This document shows, piece by piece, positions 1-7,446 of a stretch of 35,580 nt of DNA (position 1 is its first letter; the number at the start of each line of letters is the position of its first letter). The notes under the pieces were generated by a model that made no database searches, was not told where the DNA came from, and was given only the letters and a program-made list of their open reading frames with translations. A program made the position numbers and the translations under genes. Source of the stretch: Rhodospirillales bacterium (lineage in GTDB: Bacteria > Pseudomonadota > Alphaproteobacteria > Reyranellales > Reyranellaceae); NCBI GenBank assembly GCA_016185145.1, contig JACPOB010000197.1:1-35580 (forward strand), in the 5' to 3' direction.

Positions 1-36
1 CCCGCCATCTTCCTCCCCGCGAACAGGCCCTTCTAG
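1..36 (+). CDS. 3' end of an upstream gene (partial)
   Basis: The first 36 bases read in frame 1 as PAIFLPANRPF followed by TAG at 34-36. Codon use fits a coding tail, and the next gene starts on the same strand 76 bases later. Eleven residues are too few to assign a family, and the reading frame could be fortuitous. Confidence 0.3.
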   Translation, partial: PAIFLPANRPF

Positions 37-112
37 CACGGATGGACGCTGCCCGGCCCACCATCGTATCAATGCGGCCACAGGACGAAACATCGATGAC
101 GGAGCGGAGCCG

Positions 113-1090
113 ATGCGCGCAATGATGAGCGAAAACCCGGGTGGACCGGAGAGCCTGAAGCTCATGGAATTGCCCTCCAAGCCCTTGGGCAAGGGCCAGG
201 TCCGCGTCGCCGTCAAAGCCGCCGGGGTGAACTTCCCCGACACGCTGATCATCGCCGACAAGTACCAGTTCAAGCCGCCGCGTCCGTTCGCGCCGGGCCA
301 CGAGATCGCCGGCGACATCTCCGAGGTCGGCGAGGGCGTGAGCGGCTACGACAAGGGCGACCGCGTCATCGGCATGATCGGCCATGGCGGATATGCCAGC
401 GAAGCCGTCGTCGACCAGGGCGCGCTTCTGCCGATGCCGCCGAACATGAGCTACGAGGACGGCTCGGCCTTCACCATGACCTACGGCACGTCCTACTACG
501 CGCTGAAGCAGCGGAGCGACTGCAAGCCCGGCGAGACGCTGCTGGTGACGGGCGCGTCGGGCGGCGTCGGCCTGACCGCGGTGGAGCTGGGCGCGCTGAT
601 GGGTCTCAAGGTGATCGCGGCCGTCGGCTCGGACGAGAAGATGGAGATCTGCAAGAAATACGGCGCCACGATGTTCGTGAACTACGCCAAGGAGAAGATG
701 CGCGACAAGGTCAAGGAGCTGACCGGCGGCAACGGCGCGGACATCATCTACGACGCGGTCGGCGGCGATGCCTTCGACGAGTCGATCCGCTGCATTGCCT
801 GGTACGGCCGCCTGCTGGTGGTCGGTTTCGCCGCCGGGCGCATCCCCTCGCTGCCGGCCAACCTCGCGCTGCTCAAGAGCTGCGACGTGCGCGGCGTGTT
901 CTACGGCGCCTGGCGCGCGCGCGACCCTGCCGAGGGGCGCAAGAATTTCGACGAGCTCCTGAAATGGTACAGCGAGGGCAAGCTCAAGCCGCACATCTCC
1001 ATGCGCTTCCCGCTGGAGAAGGGCGCCGACGCCATGAACGCACTGCTCTCGCGCAAGGCGACGGGCAAGGTCGTCCTGACCGTGGCGTGA
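113..1090 (+). CDS. NADPH:quinone oxidoreductase-like, zinc-independent MDR family
   Basis: A 325-residue medium-chain dehydrogenase/reductase of the quinone oxidoreductase type, expected to transfer hydride from NADPH to quinones or enones in the cytoplasm. The N-terminal GroES-like domain contains the family signature VKAAGVNFPDTLI near residue 35 and PGHEIAG near 67. The Rossmann domain has the nucleotide-binding stretch TGASGGVG at residues 146-153. I see no cluster of structural-zinc cysteines, which separates it from true alcohol dehydrogenases. Length is normal for the family. The ATG at 113 follows GGAG-rich sequence. It is the first gene of a tightly packed plus-strand run: the next gene overlaps its stop codon, suggesting co-transcription with an uptake protein and an SDR enzyme. 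The exact substrate is unknown. Confidence 0.9.
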   Translation: MRAMMSENPGGPESLKLMELPSKPLGKGQVRVAVKAAGVNFPDTLIIADKYQFKPPRPFAPGHEIAGDISEVGEGVSGYDKGDRVIGMIGHGGYASEAVVDQGALLPMPPNMSYEDGSAFTMTYGTSYYALKQRSDCKPGETLLVTGASGGVGLTAVELGALMGLKVIAAVGSDEKMEICKKYGATMFVNYAKEKMRDKVKELTGGNGADIIYDAVGGDAFDESIRCIAWYGRLLVVGFAAGRIPSLPANLALLKSCDVRGVFYGAWRARDPAEGRKNFDELLKWYSEGKLKPHISMRFPLEKGADAMNALLSRKATGKVVLTVA

Positions 1091-2067
1091 GCCGGTCGAT
1101 GGTGGGCCGGCGACGACTCACGGCATTGCTTGGCACGTTGCTTCTGGCGGTGCCGGCGCACGCCGACGATTTCCCCACCAAGCCGATCACGCTCGTCGTG
1201 CCGTTCACGCCGGGCGGCGCGATCGACATGCTGGCGCGCCTGGTGGCGCAGCAGGCGTCGGCGGCGCTCGGCCAGCCGATCGTGATCGACAATCGCAGCG
1301 GCGCCGGCGGGCTCATAGCCGCGGCAGCGGTCGCCAAGGCCGAGCCCGACGGCTACATGCTGCTGATGGCGTCGGCCGCCCAGGTGACGATCCCGCCGTG
1401 GATCAACCGGTCGCTCTCCTTCGATCCACCGCGCGACCTCGTGCCGGTGGCGCATCTCGCCGATACGCCGATGGTGCTGATCGTCTCGGCGAGCTCCAAG
1501 GCGCAGACGGTCGGCGACTTCATTGCCATGGCGCGCGCCAATCGCGGCGGCCTCAACTACGGCTCGACCGGTGTCGGCACGATTTCCAACCTGGTCATGG
1601 AGAGCCTGAAGCTCGCGGCCGACATCGATGTCGTGCACGTGCCCTATCGCGGCGCCGCGCCCGCCCTGGCCGATCTGCATTCGGGCCAGGTGCAGGCCAT
1701 GTTCACCAGCACCGCCTCGGCGGCACCCATGGTGGCATCGGGCAAATTCCGGCCGCTCGCCGTCACGACCAAGGCGCGCTCGCCGTTGCTGCCCGACGTG
1801 CCGACCATGGCGGAGGCCGGCTGGCCGACCGCCGAGGTCGTGGTCTGGGCGGGCGTGATGGCGCCGGCCGGCACGCCGCGGGTCGTCATTCGCCAGCTCG
1901 AGCGCGCTTTTGTCGAAGCTTCCCTGACGCCCGAGACGCGCGAGCGCCTGGTGGTCTTCGGCGCCGATCCTGTCGGCGCGGGCACCAAGGCTTTCGCCGA
2001 AGTGCTGGAGAAGGACCTGGCGCTGTGGCAGCGCGTGGCGCAGGCGTCGGGCGTCAAAGTGGAATGA
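1087..2067 (+). CDS. Bug/TctC family tripartite tricarboxylate transporter substrate-binding protein
   Basis: A periplasmic solute-binding protein of the Bug (TctC) family, which captures carboxylates for a TctAB membrane transporter. A signal peptide (RRR, then a hydrophobic stretch to AVPAHA) precedes a mature start at DDFPTKPITLVVPF, the classic Bug N-terminus. The PGG loop follows, and then NRSGAGG and PDGYMLL. Other family marks are NYGSTG and HVPYRGAAPAL. A GTG start at 1087 overlaps the preceding stop as GTGA and allows translational coupling. The ATG at 1099 gives an equally plausible, slightly shorter signal peptide, and neither has a strong ribosome-binding site. No TctA or TctB membrane gene is present nearby. 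Its neighbours are oxidoreductases, so the ligand is probably the substrate of this catabolic run, but it cannot be named. Confidence 0.9.
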   Translation: MSRSMVGRRRLTALLGTLLLAVPAHADDFPTKPITLVVPFTPGGAIDMLARLVAQQASAALGQPIVIDNRSGAGGLIAAAAVAKAEPDGYMLLMASAAQVTIPPWINRSLSFDPPRDLVPVAHLADTPMVLIVSASSKAQTVGDFIAMARANRGGLNYGSTGVGTISNLVMESLKLAADIDVVHVPYRGAAPALADLHSGQVQAMFTSTASAAPMVASGKFRPLAVTTKARSPLLPDVPTMAEAGWPTAEVVVWAGVMAPAGTPRVVIRQLERAFVEASLTPETRERLVVFGADPVGAGTKAFAEVLEKDLALWQRVAQASGVKVE

Positions 2068-2077
2068 AGAGGGCGCG

Positions 2078-2833
2078 ATGAGCAGACTGACAGGCAAGAT
2101 CGCGATCGTGACCGGAGCCGCCTCCGGCATCGGCGCCGCGTCGGCCAAGCTGTTCGCCGACGAGGGCGCGCAGGTGCTGGCGGTCGACCGGCCGGAATCG
2201 GCGATCGAGCAGGCGCATGCCGGCAATAACGCGATCGCCGCGCTCGGCTGCGACATCACCGGCGATGATGCGCCCAAGAAGATCGTCGCGGCGGCGCTCG
2301 GCGAGTTCGGCGCCATCGACATCCTGTTCAACAATGCCGGCGTCAGCGGCCGCGCCTTCGTCGAGGAGATGACCGACGAACAATGGGATCACGTCAACGG
2401 CGTCAACGTGCGCGCCATGTTCCGCCTGTGCCGTGAAGCCATCCCGGCGCTGAAGGCGCGGGCCAAGGAGAAGGGCCGGGCGCGCATCGTCAACACCGCG
2501 TCGGTCATGGCCTTCGACACCGACTACGGACTTGCCGCCTATTGCGCCTCCAAGGCCGGCGTCGGCGGGCTGACGCGCACGCTGGCGCTCGAGCTCGGCA
2601 AGTTCAACATCACCGCCAACTATGTCTGTCCCGGCGCCATCTACACCGGCATGACGCGCACCAACTTCGACAATCCCGAGATCCGCGCGGTGTGGGAGAA
2701 GAAGGCGGCCTTGCGCCGGCTCGGCCAGCCGATCGATATTGCCCGCGGCGCGCTGCTGCTGGCATCCGACGAGGCCGACTTCATCACCGGCCACGAGCTG
2801 GTGGTCGATGGCGGTCTCACCCTGCGTACCTGA
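2078..2833 (+). CDS. SDR family NAD(P)-dependent oxidoreductase
   Basis: A 251-residue classical short-chain dehydrogenase/reductase. The cofactor motif TGAASGIG spans residues 12-19 and NNAG follows near 86. The catalytic Ser142, Tyr155 and Lys159 are all present (NTAS, then YxxxK). An acidic residue (VDRP) after the second beta strand suggests a preference for NAD over NADP. The C-terminal GHELVVDGGLTL is the usual SDR ending. Such enzymes oxidise or reduce secondary alcohols or ketones, often 3-hydroxyacyl compounds; the specific substrate cannot be read from sequence. The start follows GAAGAGGG 11 bases after the Bug gene, consistent with one operon. Confidence 0.92.
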   Translation: MSRLTGKIAIVTGAASGIGAASAKLFADEGAQVLAVDRPESAIEQAHAGNNAIAALGCDITGDDAPKKIVAAALGEFGAIDILFNNAGVSGRAFVEEMTDEQWDHVNGVNVRAMFRLCREAIPALKARAKEKGRARIVNTASVMAFDTDYGLAAYCASKAGVGGLTRTLALELGKFNITANYVCPGAIYTGMTRTNFDNPEIRAVWEKKAALRRLGQPIDIARGALLLASDEADFITGHELVVDGGLTLRT

Positions 2834-2842
2834 GTACCCACC

Positions 2843-3940
2843 ATGCCCAACATCCATTCCTTTGCCGCCTCCTACGGCGAGGCGCGCGACAAGTTCCTGG
2901 CGGCCGCCCGCGTCGCCGGCGCCACGACCTACCGTTACGACAATCCGACCAAGGGCCCGAAAGGCGAATCGCTCTCGACCGACGTGGCGCGGCTGGGGCC
3001 CGACGATGCCTCGCGGGTGGTGGTGACGATCTCCAGCACGCATGGCGTGGAGGGCTATTGCGGCTCGGGTTTCCAGGTCGATTGGCTGGCGAGCGTCGGC
3101 GCGGCCGGCCTGCCCAAGGACACGGCGGCGGTGTTCGTGCACGCCATCAACCCCTACGGTTTTGCCTGGACGCGGCGGGTGACGGAGGAGGGCAACGACC
3201 TCAACCGCAACTACGTCGATCACGGCAAGCCCTATCCGGTGAACGAGGGCTATCTCGAGATCGCCGACTTTCTGGTGCCGAAGGATCTTAGCCAGGCGAC
3301 GCTCGATGCCGCCGATGCCAAGCTTTCCGCCTATCGCAAGAAGGTGGGCGACATCGCCTATTTCCGCGCCGTGTCCGGCGGCCAGTACAGCCATCCCGAC
3401 GGCATGTTCTTCGGCGGCGGCGGGCCCAGCTGGTCGAACCGCACCCTGCATGCCATCACCGACCGCTTCCTCAAGGGGCGCCAGGACGTCGCCGTCATCG
3501 ACTTCCATACCGGCCTCGGGCCGTACGGCTATGGCGAGCCGATCACCCACTACGACATCGACACGCCGGCCTCGCGCCGCGTGCGCGCGTTCTGGGGCGA
3601 GTCGGTGACGGAGTCCAAGCGCGGTCAGACCGCGTCGCAGGCGCGCGACGGGCTTGGCCACTACGGCCTCAACCGCGTGCTGACCGAGCCCGAGACCCGG
3701 CTCACCATGTGCACGCTCGAATACGGCACCTTCGATCGCGAAAGCGGCCAGAAGGCCTTCCGCGCCGACCACTGGCTGCACAAGTACGGCAACCCGCTGG
3801 GCAAGGAGGCGGGGCCGGTGCGCTCGGCGATGCGCCGGCAGTTCTATCCGGAGACCGACGACTGGAAGGAAGCCGTTCTCTTCCGCGGCCATCAGATCGT
3901 CCGCCAGGCCATCGCCGGCGTGCAGCGCGGCGCGCTTTAG
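2843..3940 (+). CDS. DUF2817 (M14-like) zinc metallopeptidase family protein
   Basis: A 365-residue protein matching the DUF2817 family, which is related to M14 carboxypeptidases and amidohydrolytic deacylases such as succinylglutamate desuccinylase. Candidate zinc ligands are His67 and Glu70 in THGVEGYCG and His222 in DFHTGLGPYG. Glu293 in TLEYGTF sits where the M14 catalytic glutamate is expected. NPYGFAWTRRVTEEGNDLNRNY is another conserved region, with an Arg/Asn pair typical of substrate carboxylate recognition in M14. No signal peptide is evident, so it is probably cytoplasmic. It starts 9 bases after the SDR stop and closes the first operon. A role in hydrolysing an amide or ester in the same pathway is an inference. 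Confidence 0.85.
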   Translation: MPNIHSFAASYGEARDKFLAAARVAGATTYRYDNPTKGPKGESLSTDVARLGPDDASRVVVTISSTHGVEGYCGSGFQVDWLASVGAAGLPKDTAAVFVHAINPYGFAWTRRVTEEGNDLNRNYVDHGKPYPVNEGYLEIADFLVPKDLSQATLDAADAKLSAYRKKVGDIAYFRAVSGGQYSHPDGMFFGGGGPSWSNRTLHAITDRFLKGRQDVAVIDFHTGLGPYGYGEPITHYDIDTPASRRVRAFWGESVTESKRGQTASQARDGLGHYGLNRVLTEPETRLTMCTLEYGTFDRESGQKAFRADHWLHKYGNPLGKEAGPVRSAMRRQFYPETDDWKEAVLFRGHQIVRQAIAGVQRGAL

Positions 3941-4040
3941 TCTTGCCGGACCGCGGGCCTCCAGGCCCGCTCATATTCTTCTGGGGTGCTTCCCTCCTTC
4001 ATGATTTTGAGCGGGCCTGGAGGCCCGCGGTCCGGCAAGA
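3941..4040. repeat. Long inverted repeat, copy A of a structured intergenic repeat family
   Basis: The arms 3941-3973 and 4008-4040 are perfect reverse complements of 33 bases around a 34-base spacer. Each arm contains its own smaller hairpin, GCGGGCCT-CC-AGGCCCGC. The outer end reads TCTTGCCGGACC. The element begins directly after the DUF2817 stop codon, so it could also end transcription, although no T-run follows. Related copies lie at 18648-18735 and 32336-32425. Confidence 0.9.
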
Positions 4041-4107
4041 ACATTCTGGGGACAAACCGCCCGCGAAAAGCCACACGTCGCGCGATCGATCCTGCTAAAA
4101 GCCTCCC

Positions 4108-6042
4108 ATGCGTGTCCTGGTGGCGCTGATCGCCTTTGTGGCTGTCGCCGCGCTCAATCTTTTGTGGTGGTGGTGGCCCAACAGGCCGGTCGAGATCGCC
4201 GGCTGGACCAATGCACCCTTGCAGAGCGTGTCGTTCGCGCCCTACCGGCCGGGCCAGAGCCCGCTCACCCGTACCTTCCCGACGCCCGACCAGATCGAGG
4301 AGGACCTGCGGCGCCTCCAGGGCAAGGTCCGCGCCGTCCGGACCTATTCGACGGCGGAGAATCTCGAGACCGTGCCGCAGCGTGCCGGCAAGTACGGGCT
4401 GAAGGTCTGGCACGGCGCCTGGCTGAACGACAACGACAAGGAGAACCTCGAGCAGGTCAACCTGCTGATCGACCATGCCAACAAGTACAAGGACACGGTC
4501 GAGCGGGTGATCGTCGGCAACGAGGTGCTGCTGCGAAAGGATCTGACCGCCAACCAGCTCCGTCGCTACATCCGCCAGGTCAAGCAGCGCGTGTCGCAGC
4601 CCGTGACCTATGCCGACGTCTGGGAATTCTGGCTGCGCAACCCGTCGCTGGCCGACGAGGTCGACTTCATCACCATCCATATCCTGCCGTACTGGGAGGA
4701 CGTACCGATCGGCCTCGATCGCCGCGAGCCCGACGGCAAGCCCAGCATCGAAAAGCACATCGTCGACATCTACAAGAAGGTGCAGGATCGCTTTCCCGGC
4801 AAGACGATCGTGATCGGCGAAACCGGCTGGCCGAGCGACGGCCGCATGCGCTCCGACGCGCGGCCGGGCCGGGTCGAGCAGGTGCGTTACTTCTCGACCT
4901 TCCGCTCGATCGCCGATCGCGAGAAGTTCGACTACAACGTCGTCGAAGCCTTCGACCAGTACTGGAAGGCCCGCCAGGAAGGCACGGTCGGCGCCGCCTG
5001 GGGCCTGCTGGACGCCCAGCGTCACGACAAGTTCGAGCTCGGCAAGCCGGTGTCGGCCGAACCGCATTGGCGGGTCCTGTTCATCCTGTCGACGCTGGCC
5101 GGAGGCCTGATCCTGGGTGGCTTCGTCGTCATGCGCCGCCAGGCGCGCGGCAAGGTGATCGGGATCTTTGCCGTCTTCGCCCAGCTCGTCGCCACCTGCT
5201 ACGTGCAGGCGACCTGGATCGACCTGTCACGCACGTTCTACTTCGAGAAGATGGTCGGCGTGGTCTTCTGGGCGGTCCTGCTGGGACTCTTCAGCTACGC
5301 CCTGCTGCGCGGCATCGCCGACAGCCTGACCGGCAAGATGGCCGATCCCTCGCTCTATGGTGCGCGTGTGCGCGAAGCCTGGCGGGCGTGGCGGGAACTG
5401 CCGCGCTATCAGATCCTGAGGCGCGCCGACCTGATGCTGCAGGTCCTTTACCTGGTGCTGACGGTGATCTGCATCTTCTACCTGATCGTCATCAGTATCG
5501 ACTGGTATGACGGCGTCATCCGCCTCAGCGAGACCTTCTACCGCCAGATCGCCATCGACGGCCGCTACCGCGATTTCCCGATCTGGAGCTTCGTCATTCC
5601 CTCGATCGTGCTGATGGCCTGGAAGACGCTGACCATCGTGCGGCGCGAACCGGTGTCGCGGGCCGACCGTTGGGCCAAGGCGCTGTCGTTCGGCCGCTTG
5701 CTGGGCTACGACGGCAGCAAGGGCTTCGTGCGCATGGACCGGTCTTACAGCCGTCTCCTGCCGATCCTGCCGGAGATTGCCTTTTCGTTCCTGCTGACCT
5801 TCTGGGCCGTGGTCATGGTGGTGACCGAAGGCGCGATCAAGCTGCATGACGGCGGGGCCGGCGGCTTCGTCGCCGTCGACGGCGGCCGCTGGGTGATCGG
5901 CACGCTGTTCTGGAACACCCAGGCCAACTGGTTCGGCGCCCTGGCCATCCTGATGGCCGTGCCGTACCTGGCGACCATATATGTGTCGCTGCGCGAGCCA
6001 CTGGCAGAACCGCCGCCGGACTCCTATACCAGCAAGTGGTAG
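4108..6042 (+). CDS. Membrane-anchored GH17-family beta-1,3-glucanase/transglycosidase
   Basis: A 644-residue protein with an N-terminal hydrophobic segment (residues 1-22), a glycoside hydrolase family 17 domain (about 28-310) and a C-terminal half with about seven membrane segments. Predicted catalytic residues are Glu139 in IVGNEVLL (acid/base) and Glu238 in IGETGWPS (nucleophile), both in their family contexts. GH17 enzymes cleave or rearrange beta-1,3-glucans. In rhizobia, GH17 modules are involved in building cyclic beta-(1,3)(1,6)-glucans, where they are often joined to a GT2 glycosyltransferase. Here the C-terminal part has no recognisable GT2 motif, only membrane helices and cytoplasmic loops. 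The catalytic domain should face the periplasm. The gene is isolated between two repeat elements. A role in periplasmic or surface glucan remodelling is an inference. Confidence 0.82.
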   Translation: MRVLVALIAFVAVAALNLLWWWWPNRPVEIAGWTNAPLQSVSFAPYRPGQSPLTRTFPTPDQIEEDLRRLQGKVRAVRTYSTAENLETVPQRAGKYGLKVWHGAWLNDNDKENLEQVNLLIDHANKYKDTVERVIVGNEVLLRKDLTANQLRRYIRQVKQRVSQPVTYADVWEFWLRNPSLADEVDFITIHILPYWEDVPIGLDRREPDGKPSIEKHIVDIYKKVQDRFPGKTIVIGETGWPSDGRMRSDARPGRVEQVRYFSTFRSIADREKFDYNVVEAFDQYWKARQEGTVGAAWGLLDAQRHDKFELGKPVSAEPHWRVLFILSTLAGGLILGGFVVMRRQARGKVIGIFAVFAQLVATCYVQATWIDLSRTFYFEKMVGVVFWAVLLGLFSYALLRGIADSLTGKMADPSLYGARVREAWRAWRELPRYQILRRADLMLQVLYLVLTVICIFYLIVISIDWYDGVIRLSETFYRQIAIDGRYRDFPIWSFVIPSIVLMAWKTLTIVRREPVSRADRWAKALSFGRLLGYDGSKGFVRMDRSYSRLLPILPEIAFSFLLTFWAVVMVVTEGAIKLHDGGAGGFVAVDGGRWVIGTLFWNTQANWFGALAILMAVPYLATIYVSLREPLAEPPPDSYTSKW

Positions 6043-6050
6043 TCGAGATT

Positions 6051-6083
6051 GCCTCACCCTGAGGAGCGGCCCGCAGGGTGAGG
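6051..6083. repeat. Short palindromic repeat sharing an end with 34600-34704
   Basis: CCTCACCCTG (6052-6061) pairs with CAGGGTGAGG (6074-6083) around a 12-base loop. The first 22 bases are identical to the left end of the longer palindrome at 34600-34704, so this looks like an internally deleted copy. It lies between the GH17 stop and the coxG start. Confidence 0.75.
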
Positions 6084-6113
6084 TATTGGGGTTGTCCAGC
6101 GAGGAGTTGCCGA

Positions 6114-6698
6114 ATGGAAATCAAGGGTGAATACAGGATCGCGGCTCCGCGCGAGAAGGTCTTTGCGGCCCTCAACGATGCATCGATCCTGAAGGCCTGC
6201 ATTCCGGGCTGCGAGTCCCTGGAGAAGCTTTCCGATACCGAGATGACGGCCAAGGTGCGGCTGCGTATCGGCCCGGTCAGCGCCGCCTTTTCGGGCAAGG
6301 TGACGCTCTCGGACATCGACCCTCCCAACGGCTACAAGATCAGCGGAGAAGGGCAGGGCGGCGTCGCCGGATTTGCCAAGGGCGGGGCCGTCGTGGCTTT
6401 GAAGGAAGAGGGCAACGAGACGATCCTGAACTACGACGTCGACGCCCAGGTCGGCGGCAAGATCGCCCAGGTTGGTGCACGCCTGATCACGGGCACCGCC
6501 AAGAAACTGGCCGACGAGTTCTTCGGCAAGTTCGCCAACACCATCAACAATCCGTCCCCGGCGGCCGTCGCCGGCGTGCCGAGCAGCGCCAGCCTGCCGC
6601 TGCCGCCGTCTGATGCGGTGCAGCGAGGCTATCGGCACTGGACCGTGATCGGCATCGGCGCGGCCGTGCTGATTCTGATCTTTCTTGCGAGTCGCTAG
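6114..6698 (+). CDS. coxG: CoxG-like SRPBCC family protein (CO dehydrogenase subunit G homologue)
   Basis: A 194-residue protein of the CoxG family: an SRPBCC/START-like domain (about residues 1-145), a Pro/Ala/Ser-rich linker, and a C-terminal membrane anchor near 173-193 (WTVIGIGAAVLILIFLA). CoxG of Oligotropha (Afipia) is described as recruiting CO dehydrogenase to the cytoplasmic membrane. The start MEIKGEYRIAAPREKVF is the family N-terminus, and the ATG at 6114 is preceded by GAGGAG at 6101-6106 with 7-base spacing, so upstream in-frame codons were rejected. It lies on the same strand just upstream of coxS-coxL-coxM homologues, with a 260-base gap containing two palindromes. It is therefore probably functionally linked but may be transcribed separately. 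Confidence 0.88.
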   Translation: MEIKGEYRIAAPREKVFAALNDASILKACIPGCESLEKLSDTEMTAKVRLRIGPVSAAFSGKVTLSDIDPPNGYKISGEGQGGVAGFAKGGAVVALKEEGNETILNYDVDAQVGGKIAQVGARLITGTAKKLADEFFGKFANTINNPSPAAVAGVPSSASLPLPPSDAVQRGYRHWTVIGIGAAVLILIFLASR

Positions 6699-6702
6699 AG
6701 CG

Positions 6703-6748
6703 TTTCCCGATAAGGTGGAACCGCGCGCGGTTCCACCTTATCGGGAAA
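6703..6748. repeat. Perfect 46-base palindrome without a loop
   Basis: The arms 6703-6725 and 6726-6748 are exact reverse complements (TTTCCCGATAAGGTGGAACC on the outside, CGCGCG at the centre). It starts 4 bases after the coxG stop and is followed by a second, unrelated palindrome at 6777-6816. It could work as a transcription terminator or be a dispersed repeat; there is no T-run. Confidence 0.85.
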
Positions 6749-6776
6749 GCGCGCCGGGGGATGGTTGTTGCAATAG

Positions 6777-6816
6777 GCATATCCCGTTCGGCTGATTCCA
6801 GCCGAACGGGATATGC
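6777..6816. repeat. Inverted repeat, 18-base arms with 4-base loop
   Basis: GCATATCCCGTTCGGCTG (6777-6794) pairs exactly with 6799-6816 around ATTC. CTCTAG follows on the right. The two palindromes occupy most of the coxG-coxS gap; the remaining 6817-6958 holds no gene I can support and presumably carries the coxS promoter. Confidence 0.85.
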
Positions 6817-6958
6817 TCTAGCGTCGGCCGGTCGCCGGTCGGTCGTCATCCGCAATTCGCTTGACCGGCGGCTCGACGGCTTGCGAGAGTCCTTTGAACG
6901 CCTTGCGGGCGTGCACTGGCACGTCTTCGCGAACCAACAACGAGAGGGAGAAGAGTAT

Positions 6959-7444
6959 ATGACCATTCCCGTCGCCATGACCGTCAACGGCAAGTCCGTC
7001 TCGGGCAAGGTCGAGGCGCGCACGCTGTTGGTTCAGTTCCTGCGTGAGCATCTCAGCATGACCGGCACCCATGTCGGCTGCGATACCAGCCAGTGCGGCG
7101 CCTGCGTCGTGCACGTCGACGGCAAGTCGGTGAAGTCCTGCACCATGCTTGCCGTCCAGGCCGAGGGCGCCAAGGTCACCACCATCGAGGGCCTGGCCGA
7201 GAGCGCCGAGAAGCTGCATCCCATGCAGGAGGCGTTCCGCGAGAACCACGCCCTGCAGTGCGGCTTCTGCACCCCGGGCATGGTGATGAGCGCCATCGAC
7301 ATGGTGAAGCGCCACAACTACCAGCTCGACGAAGCGACGGTGCGCCGTGAGCTCGAGGGCAACCTCTGCCGCTGCACCGGCTACCACAACATCGTGAAGG
7401 CCATCTTGGCGGCAGCGCCCGCCATGAAGTCGGCGGGGGTGTAG
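6959..7444 (+). CDS. coxS: Xanthine oxidase-family [2Fe-2S] subunit (CoxS-like)
   Basis: A 161-residue iron-sulfur subunit of a molybdenum hydroxylase. The N-terminal ferredoxin-type domain has Cys41, Cys46, Cys49 and Cys61 (GCDTSQCGAC, then C). The C-terminal helical domain has Cys101/Cys104 (QCGFCTPG) and Cys137/Cys139 (CRCTGY) for the second cluster, so both [2Fe-2S] centres should form. It passes electrons from the molybdenum cofactor in the large subunit to FAD in the medium subunit. The ATG at 6959 follows a purine-rich GAGAGGGAG and starts MTIPVAMTVNG, the normal family length; a longer upstream reading frame would cover the palindromes and is not credible. The next gene starts 2 bases after its stop, showing tight coupling. 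Confidence 0.95.
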   Translation: MTIPVAMTVNGKSVSGKVEARTLLVQFLREHLSMTGTHVGCDTSQCGACVVHVDGKSVKSCTMLAVQAEGAKVTTIEGLAESAEKLHPMQEAFRENHALQCGFCTPGMVMSAIDMVKRHNYQLDEATVRRELEGNLCRCTGYHNIVKAILAAAPAMKSAGV

Positions 7445-7446
7445 CC

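Noticed and set aside
901..3892. Long minus-strand open frames opposite the first catabolic run
   Set aside because: They are antisense to genes with clear family motifs, their translations are low-complexity Arg/Ala/Gly/His-rich, and they arise from third-position GC bias.
3941..4040. Insertion sequence or CRISPR repeat
   Set aside because: No transposase, no flanking target duplication seen, and only one inverted pair at the site rather than regularly spaced direct repeats.
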